This document shows positions 36,504-45,226 of a stretch of DNA of 64,000 nucleotides, piece after piece. The position numbers and the translations under genes were made by a program. Position 1 is the stretch's first letter, and every line of letters begins with the position of its first letter. The stretch is from Sphingobacterium gobiense (GTDB taxonomy: Bacteria; Bacteroidota; Bacteroidia; Sphingobacteriales; Sphingobacteriaceae). The stretch covers positions 806,001 to 870,000 of the forward strand of contig NZ_PVBS01000002.1 in the NCBI RefSeq assembly GCF_002980575.1. The letters run 5' to 3'. The notes under the pieces are model-generated. The model saw only the letters and a list, made by a program, of their open reading frames with translations. It did no database searches and was not told the origin of the DNA.

Positions 36504-38159
36504 ATGAAAGCGAGAAAGATATACCACATAATAGGTCTGCTGTTGCTGGCAGCAGTACTTTGGTTGCCGTTTTCCTGTACGAAGGAAAATTTTACGGAAA
36601 CAACGGATACCCGTCCGAATATCAACCGCTTTTTAGCGGAACATGAAGATTACAGCCTCTTTGCTGAAGCAATTAAGCTGGCAGGTGCATCTTCGTATTT
36701 AGATGCTTGGGGGACGTATACGGTCTTTGCACCAAATAACAGTGCTATGCAAGCTTTTTTACAAAGCGAGGGTAAAAGCCGTATAGGCGATCTCTCCGAG
36801 GCGGATGTTAAAGATTTAGTCAATCTACACATTGTGCAGGATACCGTTTCTACCGGGCAGTTTCGGGATGGCAAGATTCAACGTAACTCGGTTTTTGGAA
36901 TGTTTATCACGACTGCTGTACAAAATATAGAGGGGGAGTCCTATTTCGTCTTGAATAAGGAATCAAAGATCATTATGCCAAATATCCGAACGGGAAATGG
37001 CATGGTGCATGGTGTCGATAAGGTATTTACAAAGGTGACAAATACGGTGATGGAGGAAATTGAAGCCGACCAGAATTTAAGTCTATTTGCCGAGGCCTTG
37101 CACCTGACCGGTTTGGATGCGGTGCTCAATCAACGGGTCGCCGAACAGTATTTCTCTGTGCTTGCCGTGAGCAACACGGCTTTTGCTCAACGAGGTTTCA
37201 ATACGGTACAGGATTTAGTCGAAAAGTACAATCATACCGGAAACCCGAAAAATCCAGAAGATAGCTTGTATATGCACATGGCGTATCATGTTTTACCAGA
37301 CTTGAAATATATATCCGACCTGGCATTCTCCAGCTCGCATACGACAAAAGTACCGCGGGAAGTTTTGCTGGTGAAAGTGGATCGAGAGAAAATATTATTG
37401 AATGAAGAAATCTGGTTAGGCGAGCTGGAAGAAGGTGCCGAAGTAGATCGCCAGGCCAGCGATAATACGACGGTCAATGGTGTCTTGCACTATATCAAAG
37501 ACGACATCTATATTAAACAACGGCAACCTTTCCGCGTGGATTGGGATCCGGCGGATCAACCGGAAATCCGTGTAGCAGGAGCTTACGGGAGAAGTGATTT
37601 GGTTATCTCGAAAGGTTTCCTTCGTGACGTGACATGGGGTGGTGCAGATAATAGGGTAATTCGATATTGGGGAACATCCGGAGGTAGTTTTGGGGGAGCC
37701 GTTTTTGGAGATCGCTTAGAAATAGCACTAAGAAACAATAGTTCGACAATCCCGTGGATTGAATTTAAAACACCCGTGGTCGTACGTGGACGCTATAAGG
37801 TTTGGGTGGGGTGGCGAACAATCTCGAATAACGGAAGAGGAAATACTATTGACACCTATATCAATGGAGAGAAGCTTTCACGATCCTTAGCCATTCAAGA
37901 ATATAGGATAAGAACCTTACCCGATCGAGAATTGGAGGCGTTAGGATATAAAAAGCATATTGCCGCTTCCAGTAATAATTACAATTGTAAGATGGTCGGT
38001 ATCGTGGATATTGAGATAACAGATAGACAGACATTACGCTTTGAAAGCCAAACTAACGAAAGAGGGGAACTTCACCTTGATTTCATTCAATTTATCCCGA
38101 TAGACCAAGAGCAAATATATCCGCAATTCGACGAACAGGGCAATGCCGTTTATCCGTAA
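36504..38159 (+). CDS. FAS1 (fasciclin) lipoprotein with beta-sandwich C-terminus
   Basis: This 551-residue lipoprotein (lipobox PFSC near residue 30) has two FAS1 domains. The first has YSLFAEAIKLAGASSYLDAWGTYTVFAPNNSAMQAFL and GMVHGVDKVF; the second LSLFAEALHLTGLDAVLNQ through TVNGVLHYI. A C-terminal region of about 190 residues (IPWIEFKTPVVVRGRYKVWVGW to ELHLDFIQFIPI) looks like a galactose-binding or CBM-like beta-sandwich by its closing LDFIQFIP pattern. I chose ATG 36504, 13 bp after the SusD stop. A surface glycan-binding role is inferred from gene order. Confidence 0.85.
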   Translation: MKARKIYHIIGLLLLAAVLWLPFSCTKENFTETTDTRPNINRFLAEHEDYSLFAEAIKLAGASSYLDAWGTYTVFAPNNSAMQAFLQSEGKSRIGDLSEADVKDLVNLHIVQDTVSTGQFRDGKIQRNSVFGMFITTAVQNIEGESYFVLNKESKIIMPNIRTGNGMVHGVDKVFTKVTNTVMEEIEADQNLSLFAEALHLTGLDAVLNQRVAEQYFSVLAVSNTAFAQRGFNTVQDLVEKYNHTGNPKNPEDSLYMHMAYHVLPDLKYISDLAFSSSHTTKVPREVLLVKVDREKILLNEEIWLGELEEGAEVDRQASDNTTVNGVLHYIKDDIYIKQRQPFRVDWDPADQPEIRVAGAYGRSDLVISKGFLRDVTWGGADNRVIRYWGTSGGSFGGAVFGDRLEIALRNNSSTIPWIEFKTPVVVRGRYKVWVGWRTISNNGRGNTIDTYINGEKLSRSLAIQEYRIRTLPDRELEALGYKKHIAASSNNYNCKMVGIVDIEITDRQTLRFESQTNERGELHLDFIQFIPIDQEQIYPQFDEQGNAVYP

Positions 38160-38176
38160 ACCTTAATGATGAAGAC

Positions 38177-38208
38177 TCTCCCAAGTTTACATATCATGAC
38201 TTGGGAGA
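38177..38208 (+). terminator. stem-loop between FAS1 gene and small orphan gene
   Basis: A 10-bp perfect stem (TCTCCCAAGT at 38177-38186 with ACTTGGGAGA at 38199-38208) has a 12-nt loop and no U tract. It may be an attenuator or an mRNA-stabilising 3' stem that lowers or splits expression inside the operon. Confidence 0.6.
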
Positions 38209-38246
38209 TTAAAGAAATAGAATATTAACATTATACAACACATATT

Positions 38247-38705
38247 ATGAAAACAATACTTTTAACAATCGCATCCATATTAATATTAAGTAATATATGT
38301 TTCGGGCAACGTATTGAATGGTACGGTGGTTACCCCAGTAATTACGTAACCTACTCTGATGATACTAAGTTAGTGTTCGATTCTGGTGACGGTATTATAT
38401 CTGGGTCGTATGAATTGTTAAGTGATGGCCGTACATTACAATATGAAGTTAACATAAATCCGCACGTTATTGGAAGTATATATGAAGTTGTTGTGTCAGC
38501 TTCTTTAGATGAACCAACCACCGAACCGGCATGGTGGGATTATTATTATCAACCTTATAACTTAGGAGCGAAGACATTTTCAGGGAGTATTTACCTTAAT
38601 TATGATGAACCTAAGCCATTTGCAGCAATCGTCGGTTATTTAAGTTTAGAACCAAATTGGATGATTAGGTATTTTGATATTTATTCTACCTATTATCCAG
38701 ATTAG
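38247..38705 (+). CDS. small secreted protein of unknown function
   Basis: This 152-residue protein starts with a clear signal peptide (MKTILLTIASILILSNICFGQ). The mature part is rich in Tyr, Trp and Ser and looks all-beta (RIEWYGGYPSNYVTYSDD, EPAWWDYYYQPYNLG). I recognise no family. The coding sequence is visibly more AT-rich than its neighbours. It has gaps of 87 bp and 75 bp on its two sides, while most operon junctions here are under 20 bp, and a stem-loop precedes it. It looks like an insertion into the FAS1/SusCD operon. Confidence 0.75.
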   Translation: MKTILLTIASILILSNICFGQRIEWYGGYPSNYVTYSDDTKLVFDSGDGIISGSYELLSDGRTLQYEVNINPHVIGSIYEVVVSASLDEPTTEPAWWDYYYQPYNLGAKTFSGSIYLNYDEPKPFAAIVGYLSLEPNWMIRYFDIYSTYYPD

Positions 38706-38780
38706 GTCTCATAAATGGTGTGATATAGTTGGAACACATATATGCTTTCCAATTGACTTAATAATAAGAAATATAAGATA

Positions 38781-40229
38781 ATGAGAAAATACCATATACT
38801 AACCCCGATAATAGGACTGCTTTGTGTCCTATTGTTGCAGATTAGCTGCTCCGATCCCTGGGATGAACATGCTCGGGATAACGAGGGACTGACGAACGAA
38901 CCTTTGTTGGAGCGGCTAGAAAAAGAACCCGAATCCAGCGAATTCCTGAAGCTGCTACGGGCTTCGGGAGTAGATGAGTTGCTAAACGGCAACAATGCCT
39001 ATACGGTTTTCGCGCCGGAAAATAGTCGCGTACAAGCTGTAGCGTCTTCCCTGCAAAATGATGCGGAAGCGTTGGAACGCTTTGTAAAAAACCACATAGC
39101 TGTATCGACACACCGACTGAATGCCTCGGCGGATACCGTGCGTCTGACCATGCTCAGCGGTAAAATACTTGACTTCGTGAACGGCGAGATCGATGGTGCC
39201 GCCTTTACGAAAACAGACCAAGCAGGCGCCGACGGGATCTACCATGTCATTACTGAAGTTTTGACACCTCGACAGAGCCTTTGGGAGTATATGAATGCGC
39301 ATAAGGATGAACAGCAAAATGCTTTTATCCTGCATTTGAATGATTACAACCTGCATGATACAGCGGTGGTTGAAGATCCCGAAGACTATTATTTGAATAA
39401 CGAATTTCTGAGCGAAGTAGGCGATGTACGGGACGAGACTAAACGCTTCACCTATTTCGTATTGAATGATGGGGATTTTACAGCGGAAGCACAGCATTTC
39501 CTTCCTTATGTAAACTACCGCAATCATGCGGATTCCTCTTATGCCATTAGTCAGTATCATATCTTAAAGGATATGCTGTTTGACCAAGCGTACGATAGAG
39601 ACAATCTGCCTGCGATGCTGATCAGCAGATCCAATGTGCCATTTCCGGTAGATCGGTCAGCCATTAGCCGTTCCGTACGGTTGAGCAACGGTTGGATTCA
39701 TTATTTAGATAGACCAACATTGCCTATTCCCAATAAACTCGTGGATATTTATATAGAAGGAGAGGAACCCTGGGGCTTTTCGGCCTCGGTCGCGAACAGA
39801 ACATTCCACCGGGTACGCAAAGATCCTTTTGGTGAACTTTTTACCGATATCATGGTACAAAACCATGGGGTTTCCAGTCTGCAGGTGGCATATCAGACCC
39901 CCCGGATGTATAGCACAACTTATGATGTATACTGGCGGGCATTGAATGACGTGCAGGCCAATGTATTCCAGCAGCAGGTCGGGATTTTCGAGTTTGACAC
40001 GCGTCCGAGCGAAGAGAATCCTGATCAGGAAGTCAGAGAGTCCATTTATGTATTTCCGTATACCAATGTGGAGCAAAATAATTATAGCGAGGTCTATCTG
40101 GGGGAATTCCATTTGGCAGACTACAATCGGATTGTCCCGATATTGCGAGCCATGGGAACTGCCACACACGGGGAAAATACATTGGTATTGGATTACTTAC
40201 GCTTTGTGCCGAAACTAAAAACCAACTAA
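38781..40229 (+). CDS. FAS1 (fasciclin) lipoprotein with beta-sandwich C-terminus
   Basis: This 482-residue lipoprotein (lipobox LQISC) starts with a FAS1 domain (SSEFLKLLRASGVDELLNGNNAYTVFAPENSRVQAVA, then DGIYHVITEVLTPR). A diverged second one spans about residues 165-310 (DQAYDRDNLPAMLISRSN). The C-terminal 150 residues form a probable beta-sandwich ending LDYLRFVP, parallel to the tail of the FAS1 protein at 36504. It lies 9 bp before the third SusC and so repeats the FAS1-SusC-SusD order seen at 29461. Confidence 0.82.
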   Translation: MRKYHILTPIIGLLCVLLLQISCSDPWDEHARDNEGLTNEPLLERLEKEPESSEFLKLLRASGVDELLNGNNAYTVFAPENSRVQAVASSLQNDAEALERFVKNHIAVSTHRLNASADTVRLTMLSGKILDFVNGEIDGAAFTKTDQAGADGIYHVITEVLTPRQSLWEYMNAHKDEQQNAFILHLNDYNLHDTAVVEDPEDYYLNNEFLSEVGDVRDETKRFTYFVLNDGDFTAEAQHFLPYVNYRNHADSSYAISQYHILKDMLFDQAYDRDNLPAMLISRSNVPFPVDRSAISRSVRLSNGWIHYLDRPTLPIPNKLVDIYIEGEEPWGFSASVANRTFHRVRKDPFGELFTDIMVQNHGVSSLQVAYQTPRMYSTTYDVYWRALNDVQANVFQQQVGIFEFDTRPSEENPDQEVRESIYVFPYTNVEQNNYSEVYLGEFHLADYNRIVPILRAMGTATHGENTLVLDYLRFVPKLKTN

Positions 40230-40238
40230 ACCAATTAG

Positions 40239-43200
40239 ATGATGCAATTGATATATAAACTATTTATCGGAAGTGCTGCGTTAGCTACTTGCATGTCGAC
40301 CGGGTTGTTGCAGGCACGGTCGGTGGCACCGTCCGTAAAACTGGAGATAACAACGGGTTCCGAGCAAGAGTTAAGGGTCTCTGGAACGGTCCGGGCAGCA
40401 GATAGCGGCGCCCCGGTAGTCGGCGCCAATGTGCAAGTGATCGGATTTTCGGCAGCTATTACCAAAGATGACGGTACGTTTTCCCTTAAGCTACCCTCGT
40501 CGACGGCTAAAATAACCATTAATGCGCCCGGTTTTCAGGAGAAGATCGTGTTTGCGAAGACCGGAGAATCCAATTTGGAGATCTGGTTGTATGAGGAAGC
40601 CTATAATCCGATCCGTCAGGAAGCAATCTTGTTTAATGAGAAACAGAGTGTCCTGTCGCAGGCTGCGGCGGTGCAAACGGTCGATTTAGGGAAATACCAG
40701 TGGAAAACGACTTCTAATGATAACACCGCACAATTTCTGCAAGGAAAAATTGCCGGCTTGAATGTGGTGCGTAATTCAGGTACGACCAATGCTGGTGCAA
40801 ATCTGACCCTTCGGGGTATCAATTCGTTCTATGGTACATCCAAACCACTGCTGGTCGTGGATGGTGTCCTTTACGATGATGAGGATTATAGTGCGGAGCT
40901 ACTCGCCAATTACAGCGAGTCGGGACTGGCGAACATCGATGTAAAAGATATCGATAACATATCCGTGTTAAAAGATGGATCGGCGTTGTATGGCACCAAG
41001 GGTAGTAACGGGGTCATCTTTATTACTACCGCCCGTGCGAAAGAGCTGGCCACGCGGATTGATTTTCTAGCAACGACCGGTTTCAACAACAAACCGAAAA
41101 ACCTGCCGATGATGGACAGTAGAGGCTATAGAAGTTACTTGTCGGAATTATTGAGTACGCAGGGTTTAGGAGCTGATTCTATAGCGCGATTGCCGTACTA
41201 CCGGCTAGACGCTGAAAATACCGAGCGATTTGCCTATTTGAACGAAACCGACTGGCAATCGGAAGTGATGGATCACAGCATCAACCAAAATTACTATCTG
41301 AAAGTAGCAGGAGGAGATAATATAGCACAATATGCACTGTCAGCAGGTTATACGAATGATCGGGGCGTACTGAAATACGATAACCTGACCCGCTACAACA
41401 TGCGCTTGAACGGAGATCTCACCTTATCGGAGAAGTTTACGGTACAGAGCAACCTTTCTTTTTTCTATAACCGACATGATATACGAAATCAGGGTGTGGA
41501 TTCACATTCCAGTCCCTTGTATCAGGCATTGGTTAAATCGCCGTTTTTGGCACCTTATGGTTTTGACGAACTGGGCAACCAGTCTCCGGTCTTTGCTGAT
41601 ATCGATGTTTTCAAACAGAGTAATCCAGCGGTGTTGGTCAGCGAGAACACTATCGGACACAACCAGAGTTACCGTTTCGTCGGAAACCTACATTTCAACT
41701 ATCAGTTTAATGAGCGTTACGCCTTGCGTACCGTAGCGGGCTTGGTATACGATAAAGGTCGGGAGAACTTTTTCTTGCCGGAATTGGGTGTGTTTTCTGA
41801 CGACCAGCCGACGGCGGAGATACGAAATGAAGCGGGTATACAGAACCGAAAACTCTTTTCATTATTTAACGATACCTATTTGAGTGCCAACAATACATTC
41901 GGACCTGATCATCGGTTAAGCAACCGGATTGGTTTCCGTGTACAACAGCGCAATGCAGAATATGATTATGGTCTGGCTTTCAATACAGCAAACGACAATT
42001 ATGTAAATGTATCGGGGGGAAGTAACCTGCTACGACAGATCCGGGGTGGATTTGGAAACGCCAACTGGGTAAATGCCTACATGTCGCATGATTATGCTTA
42101 TAAAGAACGCTACCTATTGCGCTGGGATGCCGCGTTGGATGGTTCCTCGCGTTTTGGGACAGGAGCTAGTAAAGGAGCCCTGAAGCTAGGAAAAGATGCT
42201 TTCGCGCTCAATACAGCACTTCACGCGGCCTGGGTGGTTTCAGCCGAGGACTTCTTCCGTGCGGACGCGATCAATCTCTTTAAATTGCGTGCTTCCTATG
42301 GCGTATCGGGTAATGACGATATCGGCGACTATGCGGCCCGCACCTATTATATTTCTCAGAATTTTCTAGGCGTACAGGGGCTCATCCGGGGAAATATTGG
42401 AAACCCAGCATTACAATGGGAACGCGCTTTCAAAACCAATTTGGGACTGGATCTATCGTTGGCCAAAGAACGGGTAAATATATCGGTCGATTTGTACAAT
42501 CACCGGTTTAAGGATATGATTACCTATCAGGCCCTATCGGCACAGACAGGTATGAGTTTGGCATTTACGAATGGCGCAACGATGCAAAACAACGGTTTAG
42601 ATCTGAACATCACAGGTCGTTTGATCAACAAACCGAACATGAAGTGGGATATGGGGCTACAACTGGCGACCTATCGGAATAAAGTCTTGACGCTGCCGGG
42701 CGGTGCGTTTGAAACAACTTACTACGGTGCCCGGATGATCACAACGGAAGGGGGCGCAGCGAACCAGTTTTATGGTCTACAGAGCTATGGCGTATTTGCG
42801 ACCGCACGGGATGCCGCGAATACTGGTTTGAGCAGACGTTTAACGGATGGTAGTTTGTTGCCTTTTGAAGCTGGAGATGTACATTTTGTGGATCAAAATG
42901 GTGACAATATTATCGATGAAAAGGACAGGGTGGTTATTGGCAACCCGAATCCGGATTGGTTTGGCTCATTAAACACAACATTCCGCTACAAGCGTTTTTC
43001 ATTACATGCGCTGTTTACTTACTCGTTGGGTAACGATGTTTACAATGCTACACGGCACCGTTTAGAAAATGTATCCTCCTACCATAACCAGAGTATCGCC
43101 GCGAATTACCGCTGGAAGGAGGAAGGGCAACAGACGAATATGCCGAGAGCCAACTGGGGTGACCCGCTTAACAATGCTGAATTTTCTGATCGCTGGATAG

Positions 43201-43439
43201 AAGACGGTTCTTACTTGCGATTACGTACGATTAATTTTGGTTACCATGTACCGGTCAATCACGATATCCTGAAATCATTTGATGCTTTTCTGACGGTCAA
43301 CAACGTGTTTACGATATCTAAATATTTGGGTTACGACCCTGAATTTAGTGCTAACAGCTCGATCTACAGCCAAGGGATCGATATCGGGATGACGCCACAG
43401 TTCAGAACAATACAAGTAGGAATTAAGGCTGGGTTTTAA
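40239..43439 (+). CDS. SusC-type outer membrane transporter with divergent N-terminus
   Basis: This 1066-residue protein has the SusC architecture: regulatory-like domain (VSGTVRAADSGAPVVGANVQVIG), plug (FLQGKIAGLNVVRNSGTTNAGANLTLRGINSF, KPLLVVDGVLYDD, GSALYGTKGSNGVIFITT) and a barrel ending in Phe (GIKAGF). Unlike the other three it has no EEVVV-GxG segment between the regulatory domain and plug; the equivalent region reads AYNPIRQEAILFNEKQSV. The SusD partner follows 13 bp later. The difference may reflect a separate subfamily with another TonB partner. Confidence 0.92.
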   Translation: MMQLIYKLFIGSAALATCMSTGLLQARSVAPSVKLEITTGSEQELRVSGTVRAADSGAPVVGANVQVIGFSAAITKDDGTFSLKLPSSTAKITINAPGFQEKIVFAKTGESNLEIWLYEEAYNPIRQEAILFNEKQSVLSQAAAVQTVDLGKYQWKTTSNDNTAQFLQGKIAGLNVVRNSGTTNAGANLTLRGINSFYGTSKPLLVVDGVLYDDEDYSAELLANYSESGLANIDVKDIDNISVLKDGSALYGTKGSNGVIFITTARAKELATRIDFLATTGFNNKPKNLPMMDSRGYRSYLSELLSTQGLGADSIARLPYYRLDAENTERFAYLNETDWQSEVMDHSINQNYYLKVAGGDNIAQYALSAGYTNDRGVLKYDNLTRYNMRLNGDLTLSEKFTVQSNLSFFYNRHDIRNQGVDSHSSPLYQALVKSPFLAPYGFDELGNQSPVFADIDVFKQSNPAVLVSENTIGHNQSYRFVGNLHFNYQFNERYALRTVAGLVYDKGRENFFLPELGVFSDDQPTAEIRNEAGIQNRKLFSLFNDTYLSANNTFGPDHRLSNRIGFRVQQRNAEYDYGLAFNTANDNYVNVSGGSNLLRQIRGGFGNANWVNAYMSHDYAYKERYLLRWDAALDGSSRFGTGASKGALKLGKDAFALNTALHAAWVVSAEDFFRADAINLFKLRASYGVSGNDDIGDYAARTYYISQNFLGVQGLIRGNIGNPALQWERAFKTNLGLDLSLAKERVNISVDLYNHRFKDMITYQALSAQTGMSLAFTNGATMQNNGLDLNITGRLINKPNMKWDMGLQLATYRNKVLTLPGGAFETTYYGARMITTEGGAANQFYGLQSYGVFATARDAANTGLSRRLTDGSLLPFEAGDVHFVDQNGDNIIDEKDRVVIGNPNPDWFGSLNTTFRYKRFSLHALFTYSLGNDVYNATRHRLENVSSYHNQSIAANYRWKEEGQQTNMPRANWGDPLNNAEFSDRWIEDGSYLRLRTINFGYHVPVNHDILKSFDAFLTVNNVFTISKYLGYDPEFSANSSIYSQGIDIGMTPQFRTIQVGIKAGF

Positions 43440-43452
43440 TATAAAAATAAAG

Positions 43453-45210
43453 ATGATGAAGAAGAACTTTATATATGGTCTTTCAGTTGCATTGATTTGC
43501 TTCGTAGGCTCTTCCTGCAGCAAGTTCTTGGACGTAGAACCGGAAGAGGTGCTGGTAAAAGAACAGATGTACCGAAATATATACGACGCAGATGCTGCCG
43601 TTATTGGGGTCTACGGGAAGTTGCTATCGTTAGCTGAGCAGCATGTTTTATGGAACGAACTGCGTGCCGACCTACTCACGGTGACTAACCGGGCAAACCC
43701 CTATTTGCAGGAAATTAGCACGAACGATGTGGGAGCCATTAGCGCCGATAATCCGTATGTTAATCCGCGCAAGTTTTATGAGGTTATCCTCAACTGCAAT
43801 GACGTGCTGGCCAATTTTCAGATCATGCGGGAGGAGAATAAGTTTACTCCGGAGGAGTATAACCAACGCTATTCGGATATCATGGCTGTGCGGACTTGGG
43901 TATACCTGCAATTAGGGATACATTTTGGGAGGGTGCCTTATGTAACTGATCCGTTGGATGATACCGATGCGGTGCTGGACAGGAGCAAATATCCGTTGTT
44001 GGAATTTGAACAGTTGCTTTCACAACTCATCACCGATATGGAGGCCATTCCCTATAAGCTGCTTTATGCCAGTACGGAATCGCTGATGTATGCGGTAGAT
44101 GGCTACGTGATGGAACGTTTTTATATCAATAAACAGGCGCTATTGGGTGACCTGCATTTGTGGAACAACGATTATCAAAAAGCAGCGGAATACTACAAGC
44201 TGGTCATGACCAGCTATGACAACTTGGGGAACGATAACTTTCGTTATGACATATACAAGATTAAATGGGCCGAAATTACCTCCAATAATGATATCGCGGT
44301 AGGTTATCTACGTGATCGGGAGCAGGATGTACGCACCTTGATCAATAGCAAAACACAGGGTTGGCGCTCCATGTTTTCGCGAACGCAGGATGGCTTATGG
44401 AACACGGAATGGGTTTGGGCATTGCCGTTCAACAGCAACTTTAGCCCGCAGAACCCATTCATTAGTCTATTTGCTGCCAATGGAGGAGATCACCTATTAA
44501 AACCAAGCTTAGAATCATTTGATTTATGGAATAGTCAGACGCAGCGGAATGGGGTGCCTTATGACGCACGGCGGGATTTATCCGTGTCGATGATCGGACA
44601 GGAGGGAGTCGTTACGAAGTATACCGATGAATTTTCGGACATCGAGACAATGTTGCCGATTGATAAATTTCAACGTAATGGCAAATGGCACCTCTATCGG
44701 GCAGCGAAACTGCATCTGCGCTTTGCCGAGGCGGCTAACCGAGACGGGCATCATAGATTGGCGGTTGGATTGTTGAATAACGGTGTTGGCCGGATATATG
44801 ATGTTCCCGATCAGACAGATAAAACAGATATACAACAAACACATTTACCGTTTCCCTACGATTTTGAAGCTAGAATGGGAAATAATCCCTTTTTTCGTGA
44901 TACTTGGCACCGAAACGATGGTCTTCGCGGCAGGGCTCGTGTGACCTTTCGGGAAATCAACCCGACGGACAGCCTGACCCAGGTCGAAAATTACTTGATT
45001 GAAGAAGCAGCTTTGGAAATGGCGTTTGAAGGAAGCCGTTGGGAGGATTTGGTTCGAATAGCGATGCGGCGTAACGATCCATCCTTCTTAGCCGATAAAA
45101 TTTACGAAAAATTAAGCAAGGAAGGCAATCCACAGGCAGACGCTGTCCGCAGCAAACTGATGAGCCGCGAGAATTGGTATTTGCCGTTTACGTGGGATGT
45201 AGCAGACTAA
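43453..45210 (+). CDS. SusD/RagB-type nutrient-binding lipoprotein
   Basis: This 585-residue lipoprotein (lipobox GSSC near residue 22) pairs with the SusC just upstream. Markers are SKFLDVEPEEVLVKEQMY, MAVRTWVYLQLGIHFGRVPYVTDPL, AAKLHLRFAEAANRDGHHRLAVGLLN and YLIEEAALEMAFEGSRWEDLVRIAMRR. The final WYLPFTWDVAD matches the usual SusD end, where hydrophobic residues close the protein. It lies 16 bp before the PL9 gene, linking this importer to pectate or rhamnogalacturonan fragments. Confidence 0.95.
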   Translation: MMKKNFIYGLSVALICFVGSSCSKFLDVEPEEVLVKEQMYRNIYDADAAVIGVYGKLLSLAEQHVLWNELRADLLTVTNRANPYLQEISTNDVGAISADNPYVNPRKFYEVILNCNDVLANFQIMREENKFTPEEYNQRYSDIMAVRTWVYLQLGIHFGRVPYVTDPLDDTDAVLDRSKYPLLEFEQLLSQLITDMEAIPYKLLYASTESLMYAVDGYVMERFYINKQALLGDLHLWNNDYQKAAEYYKLVMTSYDNLGNDNFRYDIYKIKWAEITSNNDIAVGYLRDREQDVRTLINSKTQGWRSMFSRTQDGLWNTEWVWALPFNSNFSPQNPFISLFAANGGDHLLKPSLESFDLWNSQTQRNGVPYDARRDLSVSMIGQEGVVTKYTDEFSDIETMLPIDKFQRNGKWHLYRAAKLHLRFAEAANRDGHHRLAVGLLNNGVGRIYDVPDQTDKTDIQQTHLPFPYDFEARMGNNPFFRDTWHRNDGLRGRARVTFREINPTDSLTQVENYLIEEAALEMAFEGSRWEDLVRIAMRRNDPSFLADKIYEKLSKEGNPQADAVRSKLMSRENWYLPFTWDVAD

Positions 45211-45226
45211 TTTTAAATCATAGACC

